Positions 43,525 through 57,892 of a DNA stretch of 64,000 bases are shown one piece after another (within the stretch, counting starts at the first letter, position 1; the number at the start of each line of letters is the position of its first letter). The DNA comes from Strix aluco (Eukaryota; Chordata; Aves; Strigiformes; Strigidae). The notes under the pieces were generated by a model, which saw nothing but the letters and a program-made list of their open reading frames with translations, was not told the DNA's origin and made no database searches. The translations under genes were made by a program, and so were the position numbers. Where the stretch lies: the NCBI RefSeq assembly GCF_031877795.1, contig NC_133946.1, forward strand, positions 12,003,144 through 12,067,143. Reading direction: 5' to 3'.

Positions 43525-46500
43525 CTGGAAATGCAGTAAGAGAAGAGATAAATATACAGCCTAACTGAAACAATTAAAAAAGAGAACTTCCCTTTTCTTC
43601 TCCAACCCCACACCAGGTTTTAAGCATACCCACAGCCTTACGTTTTTTCCCCTTAATGCCTTTTTCTCCTCCCCTGTACTCCCCTGTACAAAGACGCTAC
43701 TGTCTTTGAAGCCTAATGAAGTTTTCCAAGTATCAAAGAGAATTTCTCTTTTATTTCCTTTTGAGAGACAAGAACCGACAACCAGAACAGCAGAATTCAA
43801 ACCTCTGCTCCCTCACTGACTTCACAGTCTGGATAAATGCCTGTTTTTTTTCTTCTCAACATGATGGAAGTTATTTGATTGTCAATGAGAACTGACATTT
43901 GCAAAGACTTAAAGCCACTTTTAATTTTGGAGCAGGAGAGAGAATTAACTGTTCATGACTTTTCTGCCTGTAGCTCTCTCCTGGTCTTTCCTGAAAAATC
44001 TCAGTGCTTTTCTGATTAAACTCTTAAGCTTCTAACACATATTTCTTGTTCTTTTGGAAAAAAACTTCTTTATATTTATTAGCCATGCCATTCTAACTCC
44101 ATCTAGAGAGATTTCCAACCAGTGTACGGTGAGGAAGCTCCCCATCAGGCAGACCTAGGGTGCTTCCCCTGCCAGAAGGGAACAAATCCTGCTTCCTGCC
44201 CTGGATTCCCCACGTCTGGCCGCAGCCAGTGGCCCGGGGGTTTAGGCAATGCAGGCCGGTGCCCTGCAGGTGGTAGCACAGGCAAAGCCAGCTCCGTGCC
44301 AGCTGGTCCACCAAGATCTCTTTGCACACTTGGGGTTTGAATCTCAGCACAATACTTTGCTACAGCAACCTGAAAACTAATCATGGCCTTCAAACAGAGT
44401 GGCACAAAAACGCTGCGTATTTCTATAATTCTGCCTTCCATCCAGAACGTTTGTTCCATCTGACTAAGGCTGAAGCTGCAAGATCTGGATGACCTTGCTT
44501 AACATTGCTTGCATTTTCACGACGATGCAAATAACATCAGACCCATATTAAAAGCTGATGGCCTTTTATCCGGTTTCTAACTGGCAGTAATTTGAGGGCA
44601 CCTTCTATAAAATTTCTGCTTAACAGGAAAAGTGCAAGGAAAAAGGAAAGTGCAGAAGAGCTCCCAGCTGGGGAATGCTGCCACATGGCACTTTCTAAAA
44701 CACATTTCGATCCACTCTCCAAAACCCTGTAAAAGTAATAAAAAAGCTGAAATATCCTAGATATTAAAAAAAATAAATGCTGGGCAGCACACACAAACTT
44801 CTGAATGGCTCAGCACCATCAGCTCCAGCCTGGGGGAGCCCAGGAGCTACCCTGGTACCAAGAGTTAGACCTTGGCTGCTCCTCCAGAGCCACACAGGTA
44901 ATGAGAAGAGGCAGCACAGCGCTCCAGCCCCAGGACAACCACTCGGCTTAAGTGGCTCCACCTGAACTGAGCTGGCCAGCCACACCAGCACCAAAACGAA
45001 TAAACCTTCCCCCAGAACAGCGTGCTGGGAGGTGCAGTCGTGCAGATCCCCCAGCTCACGAGGCACAGCGCTGAGCATGTGCCAGGTGTCCAAAAGGGGC
45101 TGTAACCTCACCCTGCAAGTAGCATAGGAATGGCACCGGGGCCGCCTGGACTTCTGAACCCCTATCAGACACTCGCAGCTTCTTATTATTTTTCATTATT
45201 TTGCTGAATTGCTTTAGGCATTTGGATAACAGGTCCCAAGAGAAGAAAAGAGTCCACGCTAAGGAACAAAATACTTTAAAACCTGGGCTTACAAACTGGA
45301 ACATCTTTTTGAAAACAATTTTATCTCTGGAACCATTTTATTTCCACTCATCATCGATCTGTGCTTACTGAGACTGCTACCTCTTTTGTATTAGCTGGCA
45401 GCTCTGAAGCAAGGTTCATCCAGAGAACAGCTGCGGTGTTGTTCCCCATGTCCCTGTAACACTGTGAAGAAAAAGTGACAATGTGAGAAGAGTTAAACGG
45501 GGAAAAAACAGGCAGCAAATGTAACCGAGCAATTATGGACCCTGGCAACTGAGAAAAGGAGCGGTTTCTACCATTTGCACTGTATAGTTTCAGGCTTCTG
45601 ACATTTCCTGCAGCATCCTTCGTTCACAAAGCATTATAATCACCATCAGATTATGGAATACTAAATTTCCTTTTTTTTAATTTATTTTTGGGCAAGGAGA
45701 TTGCTTTTTTTGGTTGAAGATTTTAACGTGTCCCTGTGATTTTCACCATTTTTGAAGCTCTATTTTTATTTCCACTTAGCCACTATTCCTCACACCCCTT
45801 TCATCACAAAACCTCTGTACTGAGAGCACATCCTCTTATGAAGCTTACATTCCCTCAGCTGGTAAACACGAGGTTCACCTGTAATGTCTAATATTTACAA
45901 GTCTCTCAGGTCTCACAATAGATGTGAAATACTCTTCATCCTGAATTCTCCTCCAACAGCAGAGCAACAGTCATTCCCCTGTATAATAGGAAGGGTTTTG
46001 GTGCTGAGAATCATGGAGGCATTTGGGGACTACAAAATAAGCATGGTAAAAAGAAGTGGTTGCTAAAGAAAACCATCAGCAATGCAGTTAATCATTGATG
46101 AAAGTGCCATAAAAAGCCAACATTCAGTTAGGATAAGGAGTCAGACTGCAGTGTCACCACACAGCACGTGTGTCTTTTGGGGATTCTCCTGTGTCGTGGG
46201 ATAGTTCTGAAAGAGAAGTCTCTGTGCTGCTGTGAGAGCTGACAGATTCCTGCGTCTGGTGAATTCAAAATAGATGGAGTCATGGACACCCTCAAAGCCT
46301 TTAAAAACCCTGTGTCCCTACACATCAGTCAAAAATGTCAGAAGATGACTATAAAACACAATTCTTTTTTTGTTTGAAGTTTGACCCATCAGAGCACTAT
46401 TGTCTTCAAAATAATTAGATAACAATTGCACTTTTTAAATTTTGTGATTACGGATGTGATCCAAAGTGACAGAGCCTGGGATTAGGAAGAAAAACCCCAA

Positions 46501-49500
46501 ACCCAAAATCAACAGATACAAGTAGTCCTATTAACCTTTCTGTTAACTTGTGTTTGCAGAGTATTTCTGAAGCTCAATCACATCTGTCAGACAGGTGGTG
46601 AACTATTAGCCAAATAAAAACGTACCAGCCCATGTAGATTACACACAGTGAAACCCACATTTTTACATCAATGCCAAAAATCTATTCAGGTTAAGACTTG
46701 GAAGGATCTGCTGCTGCAGCTTCACTGGAAATAAGTTCCAAGTCTTTCATTCTTTACTCTACACAAGACATTTAGGGGTGATTTTGAATTTCCATGAATG
46801 CTGGCTATGTTTACAAGCAGAGAGAGCAGCAGTTAAGAGCACATTCCTCATGGTACGTAAGCCGCCAGAAACAAAAGGTTTGTGCGTACGTAGCTAATTT
46901 TACCTAATGGACTCATGACTAAATACACACAGTGTATTATATGTATCTCTGCAATATATCAGAGATAAAATCCAGCTGGTGTGAAGGCTACTACATGTCT
47001 TGGTGGGTTTTTCTCCTCTGCTATCACCTTCATTTTCCTTTAACAAGATGCTTATTGTGAAATAAATTCTGCACCTAGGTTCCAGGAATAATGTACTCCA
47101 GACTAAGCAGATCCTACGACTTGCACGCTACCCTGATAAAATTCACATTCTCTGGGACACTGGGAATTCAGGAATTTCACAGAGAATGACTACAGCTACT
47201 CTTTGCTACACCCACTCTGGCTAGTATTTCTAACACTATTTGGGCTTTAAATATTTCTAGACTCCAACTGGAGGTTGTAGAAATTAAGCAGCAATTTTAA
47301 CGTTTGAGAGTTCAAAACCAGTTATTCCCTCAACACAAACAAAAGGATCTTTGGAGCTCCAGCTCCAAGCACTCACGGTGTATTTAATCACCACTCAAGA
47401 CTCCCATCTGCATTGGTAAAATTAGAGACATCCTTTATCCTTTACTTTCCCCCATGATTCTCTTTCTGTATACACCACAGAAATTCATGGTGGGATTAAA
47501 CCTCCAGCCTGTGGCTTACAGGTTACCAGTGCTGCTCTATATAGAATTTGATCTCTTAAAACACAAGAAGGATGCTCCAGTGGATGACTCAAAGGCAGAA
47601 TCCTCCCTGAATTTTAATGCCTCTGCAGCAGATAATTTGGTCTTTTTTAGAAATGTTATCATTTTATAAAATCTTGCTTCTGCATGGAGTAATTTACACG
47701 TGCTTAGCACTTTACAGCCAAAGATAATTTTTTAATACAAATATTTCTTATCCTAGAAGCATATGACTGAACTAAAGAAAGCAACAAGTGACTGGTTACC
47801 TTGGCAATGTATACTCTGCCTGCTTTGGAAAATCCCGGGCTCAGTTCCTCAACCTACAAAGAACAGAGGGGAGAGAAAGGCAGACATTAGGATATGCAAA
47901 GGACACAGTTAAAGCTTACACCAGGCTTACTGAATCTCTTAGAAAAGAAAAAAAAAAAAGATGACTAAACCCTACTTTTGTAAATAGATAGATCAGTGTA
48001 AGAAGTTTCCCGAGGCTTCCCTGGCTGCGTTGGGCAAGTCCCCAGATTCTCATGAAGTGCCTGCGACTCGCTGAGCAACACTCACCCCCTCACCTAACGC
48101 GTGTCAGGGACGAACACGAGGTGGGGAAGTCGCACGCTCAGAAGCTGAAGGAAACTCAGCGCCAGGCTGACCACCTCCTCCTGCAAGTGTGCGCACGCTG
48201 TTATTAACCTCCTTGCCCATTCAGTCTCATTCACTTGGGCATCTCCCAAATACGCTGGTGCCAAACCTCAAGAATCTTCCCCCAGTTTTTTATCTTCTCC
48301 TTCCTGGCTACCAATTCCCAGTCTCCTCGTCACTCACGTCCCTCTGCCTTCTTCCATTCATCTCGGTTCCAGACATCACTCTCCAAGCAGTCTGTTGCAG
48401 TATGTTCCTGTTAGGAACCCTTCCCTTGACCCGTATCCCACCTGCACTCAAACCCCTCCACCGGCTCTACCAAGACGCCTGAGCCCAGACCTCAGAGGAA
48501 GCACCGACAGACCATGTTCCTCCTCTTCATCCTGTTGTCTGGCCTTAGACCCAGCTCAGTTTGTGACTAACCCAGAGCTGTCATGTGCCAAACATTTCCA
48601 TTGCCCCGAAGCACGCTGACTGCAGCTGAAAGCTGAAATGGACCCTGTGGAGCATACGGGAAGTGCACTTGTTCAGGGTATAATTAGCTGCCAGAGGGAT
48701 GTTTCTGTGTCCTTTTATAATTCTCTCTGTATTTGACCAAAGTTAAACCTCAGAAAAATGTAAGTTACTGTTTCAAACCACAGCACCGCTTTAACTTATC
48801 AATAAAAGTGACAAGCTATTTTTCTCTCTAATGAAAAACAAACAAACCACTTTGCCTCAAACTTATCTCTGAAATGATTTAACCACTTTGGCTGAAAAGT
48901 ATATTGCCTAGGGCAGATAACCTCACAAATTTCCCTCTCAAACAACTGCATTTTGGCAAAATTACAAGAAATTGAAATAAGTACGATATTCCCTGACACT
49001 TTTCAAAACTGCTGGCCCAATCCCTGAGTTATAAAGTGGTGGGGCAATTCATTTCTGTAACACTTCATCAGAGGTGCTTAAGAGTAGTTCTCACAGGCAC
49101 AGCCAAAGACAGTCTCTTTAACTCCATCTCATGCAGACCCTCGCAGCAAGAGCTATACGCTCAAAAATGCAACTCGCCATGTCTTAAATCCATTTTTATT
49201 AACAGGAGGACCAAAAAAAGCCCTTCCGAGGGTAGGATTCTTACAGCGTAGAAAGTACTCCTAAGAACTTCTTTCTAGAAATACATAAGCAATGTGCCCT
49301 GAAACCTTAAAGCAGTTGTCTTCAAAAGCTTGAAATGCAGAAGTCTGACCTAATCAGACAGCTTTTAATAAAATATTCTGAGAGAAATTAAAATGACAGA
49401 ATGTATCTACACAAGCATTCCCAGGGATGAGCTCAAACAGATCTTACAGACCCTGAGAGTACAAATCATATGCATTTAGTATCAACCCATGAATCACTCC

Positions 49501-52500
49501 ACTATGCAGCTTTTAAAAGGAAAACCAAACCCCTTAAAACCAATTCTGAACATTTTGGGTCTGGTTCTGACATCTTCAAAATCACGTTCTTTTGTCTGAC
49601 TATAAGGGAGGCTCCAAAATTTTTGCTTTCCACAGGTTCTAGTCAGTGGAGATGTATCATGGAGCACGTGGGGAGTGATGAGTTGAAGCATAACACAAGG
49701 ACTCCGACTCCACACCTGTGACTGCGTTTGCCAGGTTAGCAATTCCCTCACTTAGTGGATTCCATTACCCGTAAGAAATTTTGCAGTGCGTCCTGGACAG
49801 TGGCTGTAGGAGGGGCTTCAAACAAAGCAGCAGCAGTCTTCTTTTCAAGCCATCCCAGGTGGGCAACCTGCAGATGACAGGAAGATGACACTGCCAGACC
49901 CACCAGAGACAAAAGCACGCAGACAAGAATTATCCCGTTCCTTGTAGCTGGCTCGTGCGCCCGGGAGAAAGCCAAAGGTCTTGGTAGTGTCGGCACATTC
50001 GGGACAAGTATCCCAGTCCGGCCACAGGATTAAACCCGATTTGCTTTTCCTCATCCCGAGTCAGCTCCTGCAGCTCTGTACACCACCTGCCACATGCGTA
50101 ACGCTCCAAGTAAGGTTTGTCTCTACAACCGAGTACTACTGGCATGGGACTGTGGGTGGTCCAAAACGCCACAGGGCTGCATTGCAGCCACACCAGCTCC
50201 TGGCAGCATCCCCCACACCTCGGAGCAGGGGCATGCGTGAAGCCCTCCCCACTCCCAGCTTAACACTCGGACAGGCACATGTTCTCACCACACAGAGATT
50301 CCCGAAAGGGGCAGGCTAAAGCCATCCCGCCGACAGACAGTCACAGTTTGTGAAACAGGTAGCTACTAGCACCATTTCATGAAATCTTATTCTCCTGCTC
50401 CCAGCTCTTCTCTCTCTAATAAGAAACACCCTGAAATGTCAGTGGGGGAAAGGATGCCTCGAACTAACTTCTGGTAACATCTGCTTTGTTTAATACTGTA
50501 TAATTCTTACAATGCAGAATAGCAGAAGCACTTACATATTTCTACATACATCTGGTTTTGTTTCATAGCTCCAGCAGCTCTAAGAGCAGTAAGGCTGAGT
50601 AGAAAAGTCCACAATAGAATAAAGAGCTAGGAGCTTCCACTAGTTTAGCTCACTGCTCCTCTGTAATTACCAGTGTCAATTATCTCAGCTACAGTCTCTG
50701 CAACGCGACTTCATTTTTGACAGCAGCGAAGCACTTTCAAATTGTATAAACTGAAAAGTGGCTAGTTACTGCAAACTCTTATTTCTTTTTATAGGCACTA
50801 AATCTGATTTATGGTATTTGACTCCAAGCTTTTCCCTGTCAAGAAACATAAAGCAGCCGGCACGCTGCTTCTTAATACCTCCAACACTGCGTGTAGCAAG
50901 GGCAGAGGAAACACATGCAAAGGATTATACAGATAGACTGTGTCCAGAAGCTCTTGCCAGCCCCAAAATGCCCTTGATCACATCCATATGTGCTTAAAGG
51001 ACTGAAGGTAGTTTGTTTTTACTGAGTAAAGCGTGGGGAACAGCAGGCTAGTTTGCAGCCAGTGCTTTTCCTAATCTATTCTTTGCCGTTTCACCTCCCA
51101 TGCCACATGCAGTGACTGAAAAACTACGTCCAGAGCCCTGAGCCCTTCAGAGCTCCAATTCAGAGCAGTTCAGAAATAACACTTCTAGCAAACAGCTTCC
51201 CTCTGGGAAAGAGACAAAAAATGGGAAAAATGAAGAGCAGAACAGTGGCAATAAATAAATGAAACGGCAAAAACCCCCGCAGCTTTTATTCTATTGCAGA
51301 GAGGTACACCAAGCACTTTTAAAGGTTGATTCGGGGACTAAAGAATTACAACAGCAAATGACATTGCCAATACGAAACCGTACTCTGCATGCTTTTAAAA
51401 ACTTCAGTGTGTCTCCAGTACCAACCTTTCTCTACCTTCTTCTGGCCTCTGATGGTCAGCACGGAGCAACGCGCTGGAAACCGGCTGAGCCAGCACTTGT
51501 CCTGATTACCAGCTCAGTGCTTCCGCAGTCCCCCTCTCACTACGGGGGACCTGAACTTACATAAACTCTTAGTAAAAAACTGTACCATTTAAAGACTAGT
51601 GCTTCAAGCGGTAACACCAGGACGGAGGCACACATTTAAGGTTTCACAGGAGGAAGACAAGAGGGAGATGAGCTGCCTAAGACTTCTCCATTACAGTTCA
51701 GAAAACAACTCAGGTGGAAAGCTGAGAGATGCTGAATGAGACGCTGTGCCCTGGCAGACATTTCGAGAGCGCTTTTATAAAAGCACTGAGGTGCTACATG
51801 TACAAGAACATCAGCTTTTACATCCTAAGAGGTTTCTGAATGCAAGGCATTTATAGTATTCATCAGTGGAGTGTTGTTCTCAACACTGTTTCAGGACCGA
51901 AATGAGGAGTTTCTAGATCCCATAAAGTACAACTTTTACAGTACTCCTTCAAGCAATGAGGACATTTCCATACCAGCACCTTCTGACACAATATCTGAGT
52001 TTGGCAACTAAAGAGAGCATCCTCAGTCCTTTTGGCTGGTGGTTTCAATCCACCCATCTTTTGTTCAAACAGGGAATTAAATTCCAAGGAGAAAGAAAAC
52101 AGCAATAAGCAGTAATAAACTATTTTACCTGGTAACACCATCTGCCCAGAAGATAGTAAGACTTTGGATCCTCTGGTTTCAGTTCAATCGCTTTATCAAT
52201 GTGTTCCTATGGAAAAGCATCACCAACACACATTATACTTTTGTTATAAGCAAATACAATATCCACAAGAGCGGGTGAACAAATGCATAAAGAGGAAAGG
52301 AAGAAGTACACAATTTAAGGGTCAGTGATCAACAAAATTACAGCTACAAAGAGATTCTGAATTTTCTTAAAATAGTGCACACAGAAAACCAGAATTTTAT
52401 TAGTCTCAGAGACAAGAATTACTACACACAAAAAAATGAAGTTGCCCTTCATCTTATTCTACCACCTTTTCAGAGCTTTGACGTAATGATGGCCATGTCA

Positions 52501-53097
52501 ATAGCTGATGAGGTAATAACTATACATGGCCTGTCCTGCAGTAACTGTTCCAGGTGCATCCTCTTACCCTGTAACATCCCTGCTGTGGATGAAATCATGG
52601 CAAACAAGGGAATCAGAGGCAGATTAAATCCTCTTTGATAAATAAGTGCTTTGTGTTTATGGGCGGGTGCAAGCATGCTCCCAGGCAGCTACTGAAGAAG
52701 TTGTGCTGTATCTTATTACCACGCAGTAATTTCATGTTTCAAGTTCTCAGTCTCATCATGTACGCACACTTTATTTGCAAGACTTTTCTTTTTTCTGAGA
52801 TCACAGTGTGAAAGGCCAGAGTAGTGTGTGCAGAGCCAGAGCAGCCACCCTCACCACATGTGGCTGGAATCACCTTCCTCAGCCCAAACCACCCCCTCAG
52901 AGCACCTTTGAGAACTATTGCTTCCCCAATAAAAGCTGAAGCCAATTTTTCCCAACTTACTACTATAGAAATAAGCATCGTTCAGTACTTACACAAAAAC
53001 CAGCACGTCCTTTCTACTCACCTTAAAAACATATCCAGCTTGAATGCGCTTCTGAATACTCTCATGTTCCGCTAACTGCCCACAAAGAACAGCGAAC
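43471..53097 (-). CDS. RMDN3: RMDN3 (PTPIP51), 3' six coding exons, partial
   Basis: RMDN3 is an outer-mitochondrial-membrane protein that tethers mitochondria to the ER through VAPB and has a C-terminal TPR-like, lipid-binding domain. On the minus strand the exons are 53097-53022, 52206-52129, 49867-49769, 47853-47800, 45461-45381 and 43524-43471, with stop TAA at 43473-43471. All are AG/GT bounded and in phase, giving about 146 residues. Motifs shared with human include [46 protein letters not shown] and LPA-TKE. Similarity is higher to RMDN3 than to RMDN2 or RMDN1. The first exon here starts mid-codon. By homology this codon should be the Trp of HLWYAVLC, so an upstream exon ending in TG is required. 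I did not find it. The membrane anchor, FFAT region and N-terminal TPR helices are missing from what I can assign. Confidence 0.9.
45381..45461 (-). CDS. RMDN3: RMDN3 TPR exon
   Basis: 27 codons, [20 protein letters not shown] then LPANTKE, between TCTTCACAG and GAG|GTAGCA. Confidence 0.93.
47800..47853 (-). CDS. RMDN3: RMDN3 TPR exon
   Basis: 18 codons, [18 protein letters not shown], between TTTGTAG and AAG|GTAACC. Confidence 0.93.
49769..49867 (-). CDS. RMDN3: RMDN3 TPR exon
   Basis: 33 codons: [20 protein letters not shown] then [13 protein letters not shown]. The HL-WLEKK-A-ALFE pattern is diagnostic of the RMDN family. Donor CGG|GTAATG. Confidence 0.95.
52129..52206 (-). CDS. RMDN3: RMDN3 TPR exon
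   Basis: 26 codons, phase 0 to 0: [20 protein letters not shown] then GRWCYQ. A classic TPR helix pair. Acceptor TTTTCCATAG, donor CAG|GTAAAA. Confidence 0.94.
53022..53097 (-). CDS. RMDN3: RMDN3 TPR exon (first recognised)
   Basis: 76 bp: one base of a split codon, then [20 protein letters not shown] and GYVFK. Acceptor CTGTGTAG, donor AAG|GTGAGT. Confidence 0.93.
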
Positions 53098-55117
53098 CTA
53101 CACAGAAGAGACACTGGCCATCAGGTCAGTTGTAAATACATACTTATGTTCTGTTGACATCTTCAGAAGGAAGGTATATAGGCGCATTAAAGCTTCACAA
53201 CTTCCTGGGGAAAACGAGAAATACCCTACATCTTTTACAGGGAACAGTCATACGCAGTAAAAATTTAGTGCAGAAGGTATTAGCTTGAAGGATGCTGGCA
53301 AGTCAACAGGAGTGGCTTGATGTGACACGGAAGTTCATCGCACTGATGGCTGGAAGCCCTCCTTCTGCATAAACACTTCTACACCCTGAATTTCTTCACT
53401 CAGCAACAAAACGGTGTCAAAACACAGAGCAACGAGGAGTAACCGCTACTGCAGCGAGAGCGAGAACTACAAAAAGCTCTAATTAACTACGGTGCACAGC
53501 GATCTTCCGTACACAACACCCAATCTCTAGCACAGTGGTTGTCTACTTTGAGGGAAAATATTGTGAAAACCTACCTACATCCTGCAGCCCCACACAGCCA
53601 CCAAACTTGGAAAACAAAATAACATATTTTCAGTGTTGCAAGTGCAAAGTCATTTAGTTTTGTCTAGTAAGAGATCGTAAGTTTTGACCCTGAGAAGCAC
53701 AGTACCTCGCAAAATCAGTTATTTCATGGGCTGTGAAAGTTAAGGAAGGTTAATTACCCACAGATTCACACCCTCCCATCTCATCCCCGCGAATCACAGT
53801 GGTTCAAAACCCCTCCCTCCCTGCACTGCTTCCCAAGAAACAACAAATCATAGAGGTGTGCAAGGGCACCACTGCTGAACAGAACACACGAGCTGAAGTT
53901 TCAGCCGTGCTGATTCTGTCTTTGACCTCTGTCATCCCGCTTGGAGAGAGCTGTGGGAATGGAAGAGGCTTCCCCCTTTCCTCTGAGTTTGGCTCAAAAA
54001 ATATTAGGTGGAACGGATGGAAAAGTGAATTACACAGGTCTCCTTCTTTCAATAAAAAAGCTGAAAAGAAGAAAGATGGAAGCAAACCTCCCTTGAGAAT
54101 TCTTTTACTACACCCACATCCCCGTGTTGCTGGATACTCTGCCTCATCTTGCCACAGGACATCCCGACGCGTCCCCGGTGATGGCTAACCACAACAGATG
54201 CAGGAATTTGCCAGAAGACTCTTGAATCTCCAAGCACACTTTCTCCAGTGTCATGAAAAATCCCACAAAACATTTCACACCCCATTGCTCTTGCCTGAAC
54301 TAAATTTTCAATGTGTAAGTTATGATACAAAGAAATTGCGTCTCCTGAGTATTTTGTCATTAAATATCATTCCTTTAACATGTTAATTTTCTTGTGAAAA
54401 AACTCTGGTTCAAGTTCTAAAATTCTTATTTTTCATGACAATGGAAAAGATTACCAGATCAATGTCTTAACTGGGTAAAATCCTTTTCCCCCCAGTTGAA
54501 AAGCTCACAGGGGCACTGCCATAATCTGCCACTTGCAGAGGATGAAGTGAGTGTTTTCATGACCTTCTCCAGTTTGTTTCACAACAAATATCAGCCTGTG
54601 CTAAATATCCCTAACCACAACACGAGGAGGGTTTAGACAAACAAGCCAATAAAAGATCACAAGATAAAATATTCCCATACAATAAATCATGTAGTCTGTA
54701 GCCCTGACTAATGTACAGGAATTTGCCAGAATGTAGCTCTTACAACCAGACTGTTTAGGCTCCCGAATACATGGGCAGGCATTAAATACAATTAGGTCAA
54801 GTTTAAGGTTTTGCAACAAAAAAAGGGAAACACTGTGCCTTTCTAAAATGGAAGCTACAATGCTGCGTAACCTCCCTTTATACTAGACCACCCTTCCCAA
54901 GGGAAAGCCCAACGAGCCCCTTCAAAGCAGCAATAAATCCGATGGGACACTAAGTTAGTTCAGCCTGACCCCTCCACTAACAACCACATAAACGTCAAGT
55001 GGTACCATATGCAGCTGTCAAGAAACATAAATACCGGGTATTTTTTAACAGCCTGGTGAATGTTACAAAAAAATAAGCAGTAAATCACAGTCCTATCTTT
55101 GTGTCACGAACTAAACT

Positions 55118-55119
55118 AA

Positions 55120-55151
<32 letters not shown>
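55118..55151. repeat. A26G8 homopolymer junction
   Basis: 26 A followed directly by 8 G. Possibly the remnant tail of a retroelement, or simple sequence expansion. Confidence 0.85.
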
Positions 55152-57789
55152 ATAAGAGATGCCTGAACTGTTTTTCACTGCAGTCCCAGGGAAGGACGAC
55201 TCTACCCAACCCAGCTTTTCTGGTCTCAGCCCTTTGCATGAACCTTCCTTATCAACTTGTGCCTCGAGGCCCAGGGCCACCCTTCTGTCGGCGATTTTCA
55301 TATACGAGACTTTGCAGTTCTGAGATTTTAGGCTCTGGCCCGACTTCCCTTCCTCACTTGGCAGCGCCAGCATGGTTTGCTGCTTTTATCTCTCCTGCTT
55401 GTTTAGCTTGGCTTGTTGGAGCTATTTATTCTAGTTCATTCTATGAAATGCCTTGGGATGAATGTCACAAGAGGCACTGTTGAGTTGCAGGACTGAGGAG
55501 CAGTAATAGGAGAGATTAAAAACAATGAGTTAGGGAAGGGGATTTTCATCTTCTGTAAACAGTATGTAACCTCTGAAGCACTGTTCAGATCGATGTCTCA
55601 GCAGTTACCGAAACCTTCTATTATGATATCGCTCAACTAATTATTAACCAGAACTACTCATGAAGCTGCTGACACCGGTCAAACTGCAACTTCCCATAGG
55701 AATCTCAGCTCAGTAAGGATTTCCCCATTTATTAGAAAATAAACTCTGTGGAAGCAGATACTACCAGATGAGAGACCATCTGTTCTTCCAGCTTAAATCC
55801 CCGAGCTCAGAACACGCAGCTTTGAAGAAACTTCAGTTTTGATGCTGCACTCTGGCTGACTCCCATCGAAGCAGGACTTCTGGCCTCTGAACACAGAATC
55901 CACAGCTCTGCACAGCCCAGCACCCCCAGTGCCATGGCCAGGGTGCTCTGTCAACCCAAATACAGCTCTTATCTCTCTTAACTGTTTCAAAGACTCGCCA
56001 GCTGAGCGTGCCAGTGCTCCTCTCTGCAGAAGACAATCAGTAAATTAAAAAGAAACAGTGAGGCAAAGGGGAATAAAAGAAGGGGAAAGTGGGGAGAAGC
56101 AGCTATTTTGCAGCCAACTGATAAAAGTGAAATACAGTGTGTTTTATATTGCCGAAGAGGAGTCAAACATGAGAGTCTGGCCACTGGCAACAGCATGATG
56201 ACATGAAAGTTCTTTCCTTTTATTGACATCAAAATTTGCTTCATACGTATTTAACTCATTTTTCATCACAACACTCAACACATTAATGAGCTAGAATGTA
56301 TTCCTGTTCCAGCCACATTACCTGTGAACTGAATATACCCAGGCCAGCCTGTAAAAATCATTCAGTGCCATCCAAGCAGCACTGCTAGTACAACTAGAGA
56401 GAGGGTTTATCACACAAGGAGATAAAAATTCTTGTTGGAGCTCAACAAGCTTTGGCTTTTCTAAGGGGAGATAAGATCAAGGGAAGAACTGAGGAAGGCA
56501 GAAGTGCTCCTCCTCCGAGCTGGGCTGCACAGAGGCCTCAGCGAGGAGGTCGGGGGGTAAATTCACAACACATCAGTTGAGCTGAAATCATCCCCCATGT
56601 GGATACACTTCGCAGCACCACACTCCAGCTGCACAACCAGAAGATGCCCCCTCTTTACGGGCCATCAACACCCACATGGGAGATGCTATATTCTCCACAT
56701 CCAGCCTAGCTTCTGCATTAACTTCCCAGCACGCGCGAGCCCTTTGCCCCACCAGCGGCGTAGGGGCTGTATGCCCACTGAGTATTAATAAATGTTGGTT
56801 TATTTGTAGAAAGTCCTGTCACTGCTGTGTTCACTGCTGGTCACACGTCTTCCCAGATAAAGGCAGGAATTCATCAAGAGCCTTGCTGGCTTGACGTGGG
56901 AGATAAAGCCCGTTTGAGGCCTAAAGCCAAGATTTATGCAGAGAGAGCAAATCTGTATGTACCAGCTAGGTGAAAAGGGTACTTGATGATGATGGCATGT
57001 ATGCGAGAAATTTAAGCACAATAAATCATGTTCTGGATTAAAGCAACATTAACTTTCTACTCTCAGTGTCTCAATTTTCCATGGGGATTAAAATTTTGTA
57101 CATGTATTTTCATGCTAAGGGATCACATCAAAAACTGAAGTGATGAACAGTGGCTTCATCCCTGTTCTGACTCACAGAAATACTCACAGCTGCTCTTAAA
57201 TGCTAAAAAAAAAAAATCAAGTATGTATACAGGAACACTTTTCAGGATGCTTTCCACCACTGCTTTAATAAAGTTTCATTCAATAAATTCTGAAAATTGG
57301 CCACAGCCCAAGGTTTTGCAACATCAAATGTTTTAGCCTTTGAATGATGCACACAGGTCACCATATGCGTGTTATTTACAACTCCCCGAACAGTTAATAG
57401 TAAAGATGAAGTCCTCTTTGCCTGCCTGTGTAGTTACACAGCTTTGCTGTACAGGGTTTGCTGTCTGTGCTAAGCAACGCTTCATCCACCCTACAGAGCA
57501 GGAGTAGACCTGGTCTTACATTGCAATTAAATCTTCAAGAGACCACAGGGCATCTGTGCTACAGGTATTACACAGAAAAGGCATCAACAGAAATATTCTA
57601 GAAGGCAGCTCTTGGTTTTGCCTGGCATCCCTCCAGCCGAGATGCCTGAACATCAAATCCACACAGCTTGTTTGAACTGTCCATTATTAACATTAGGAGT
57701 TATTCTAAAGAAAAGAAACCTGCCATACTTACTAAAACATTATTTTTCCTGGCAAACCGTTTGATGAAGCCTGAAAATATTCTGTCCAG

Positions 57790-57870
57790 TGAGAGCAGCT
57801 ACACTGGATCAATCCAGAGGCCACCCTGACCCACTATCCTATTCCTGTGGGCACTACTGGAAGCAGCTTA
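57790..57870 (+). repeat. Old interspersed-repeat relic
   Basis: ACACTGGATCAATCCAGAGG followed by CCACCCTGACCCACTATCCT resembles a widespread sauropsid repeat (ACTGGATCAGACCAAAGGTC...CCAGTATCCTG). The match is from memory. Confidence 0.4.
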
Positions 57871-57892
57871 AAATCAGGGAAGGTACAGAGCT

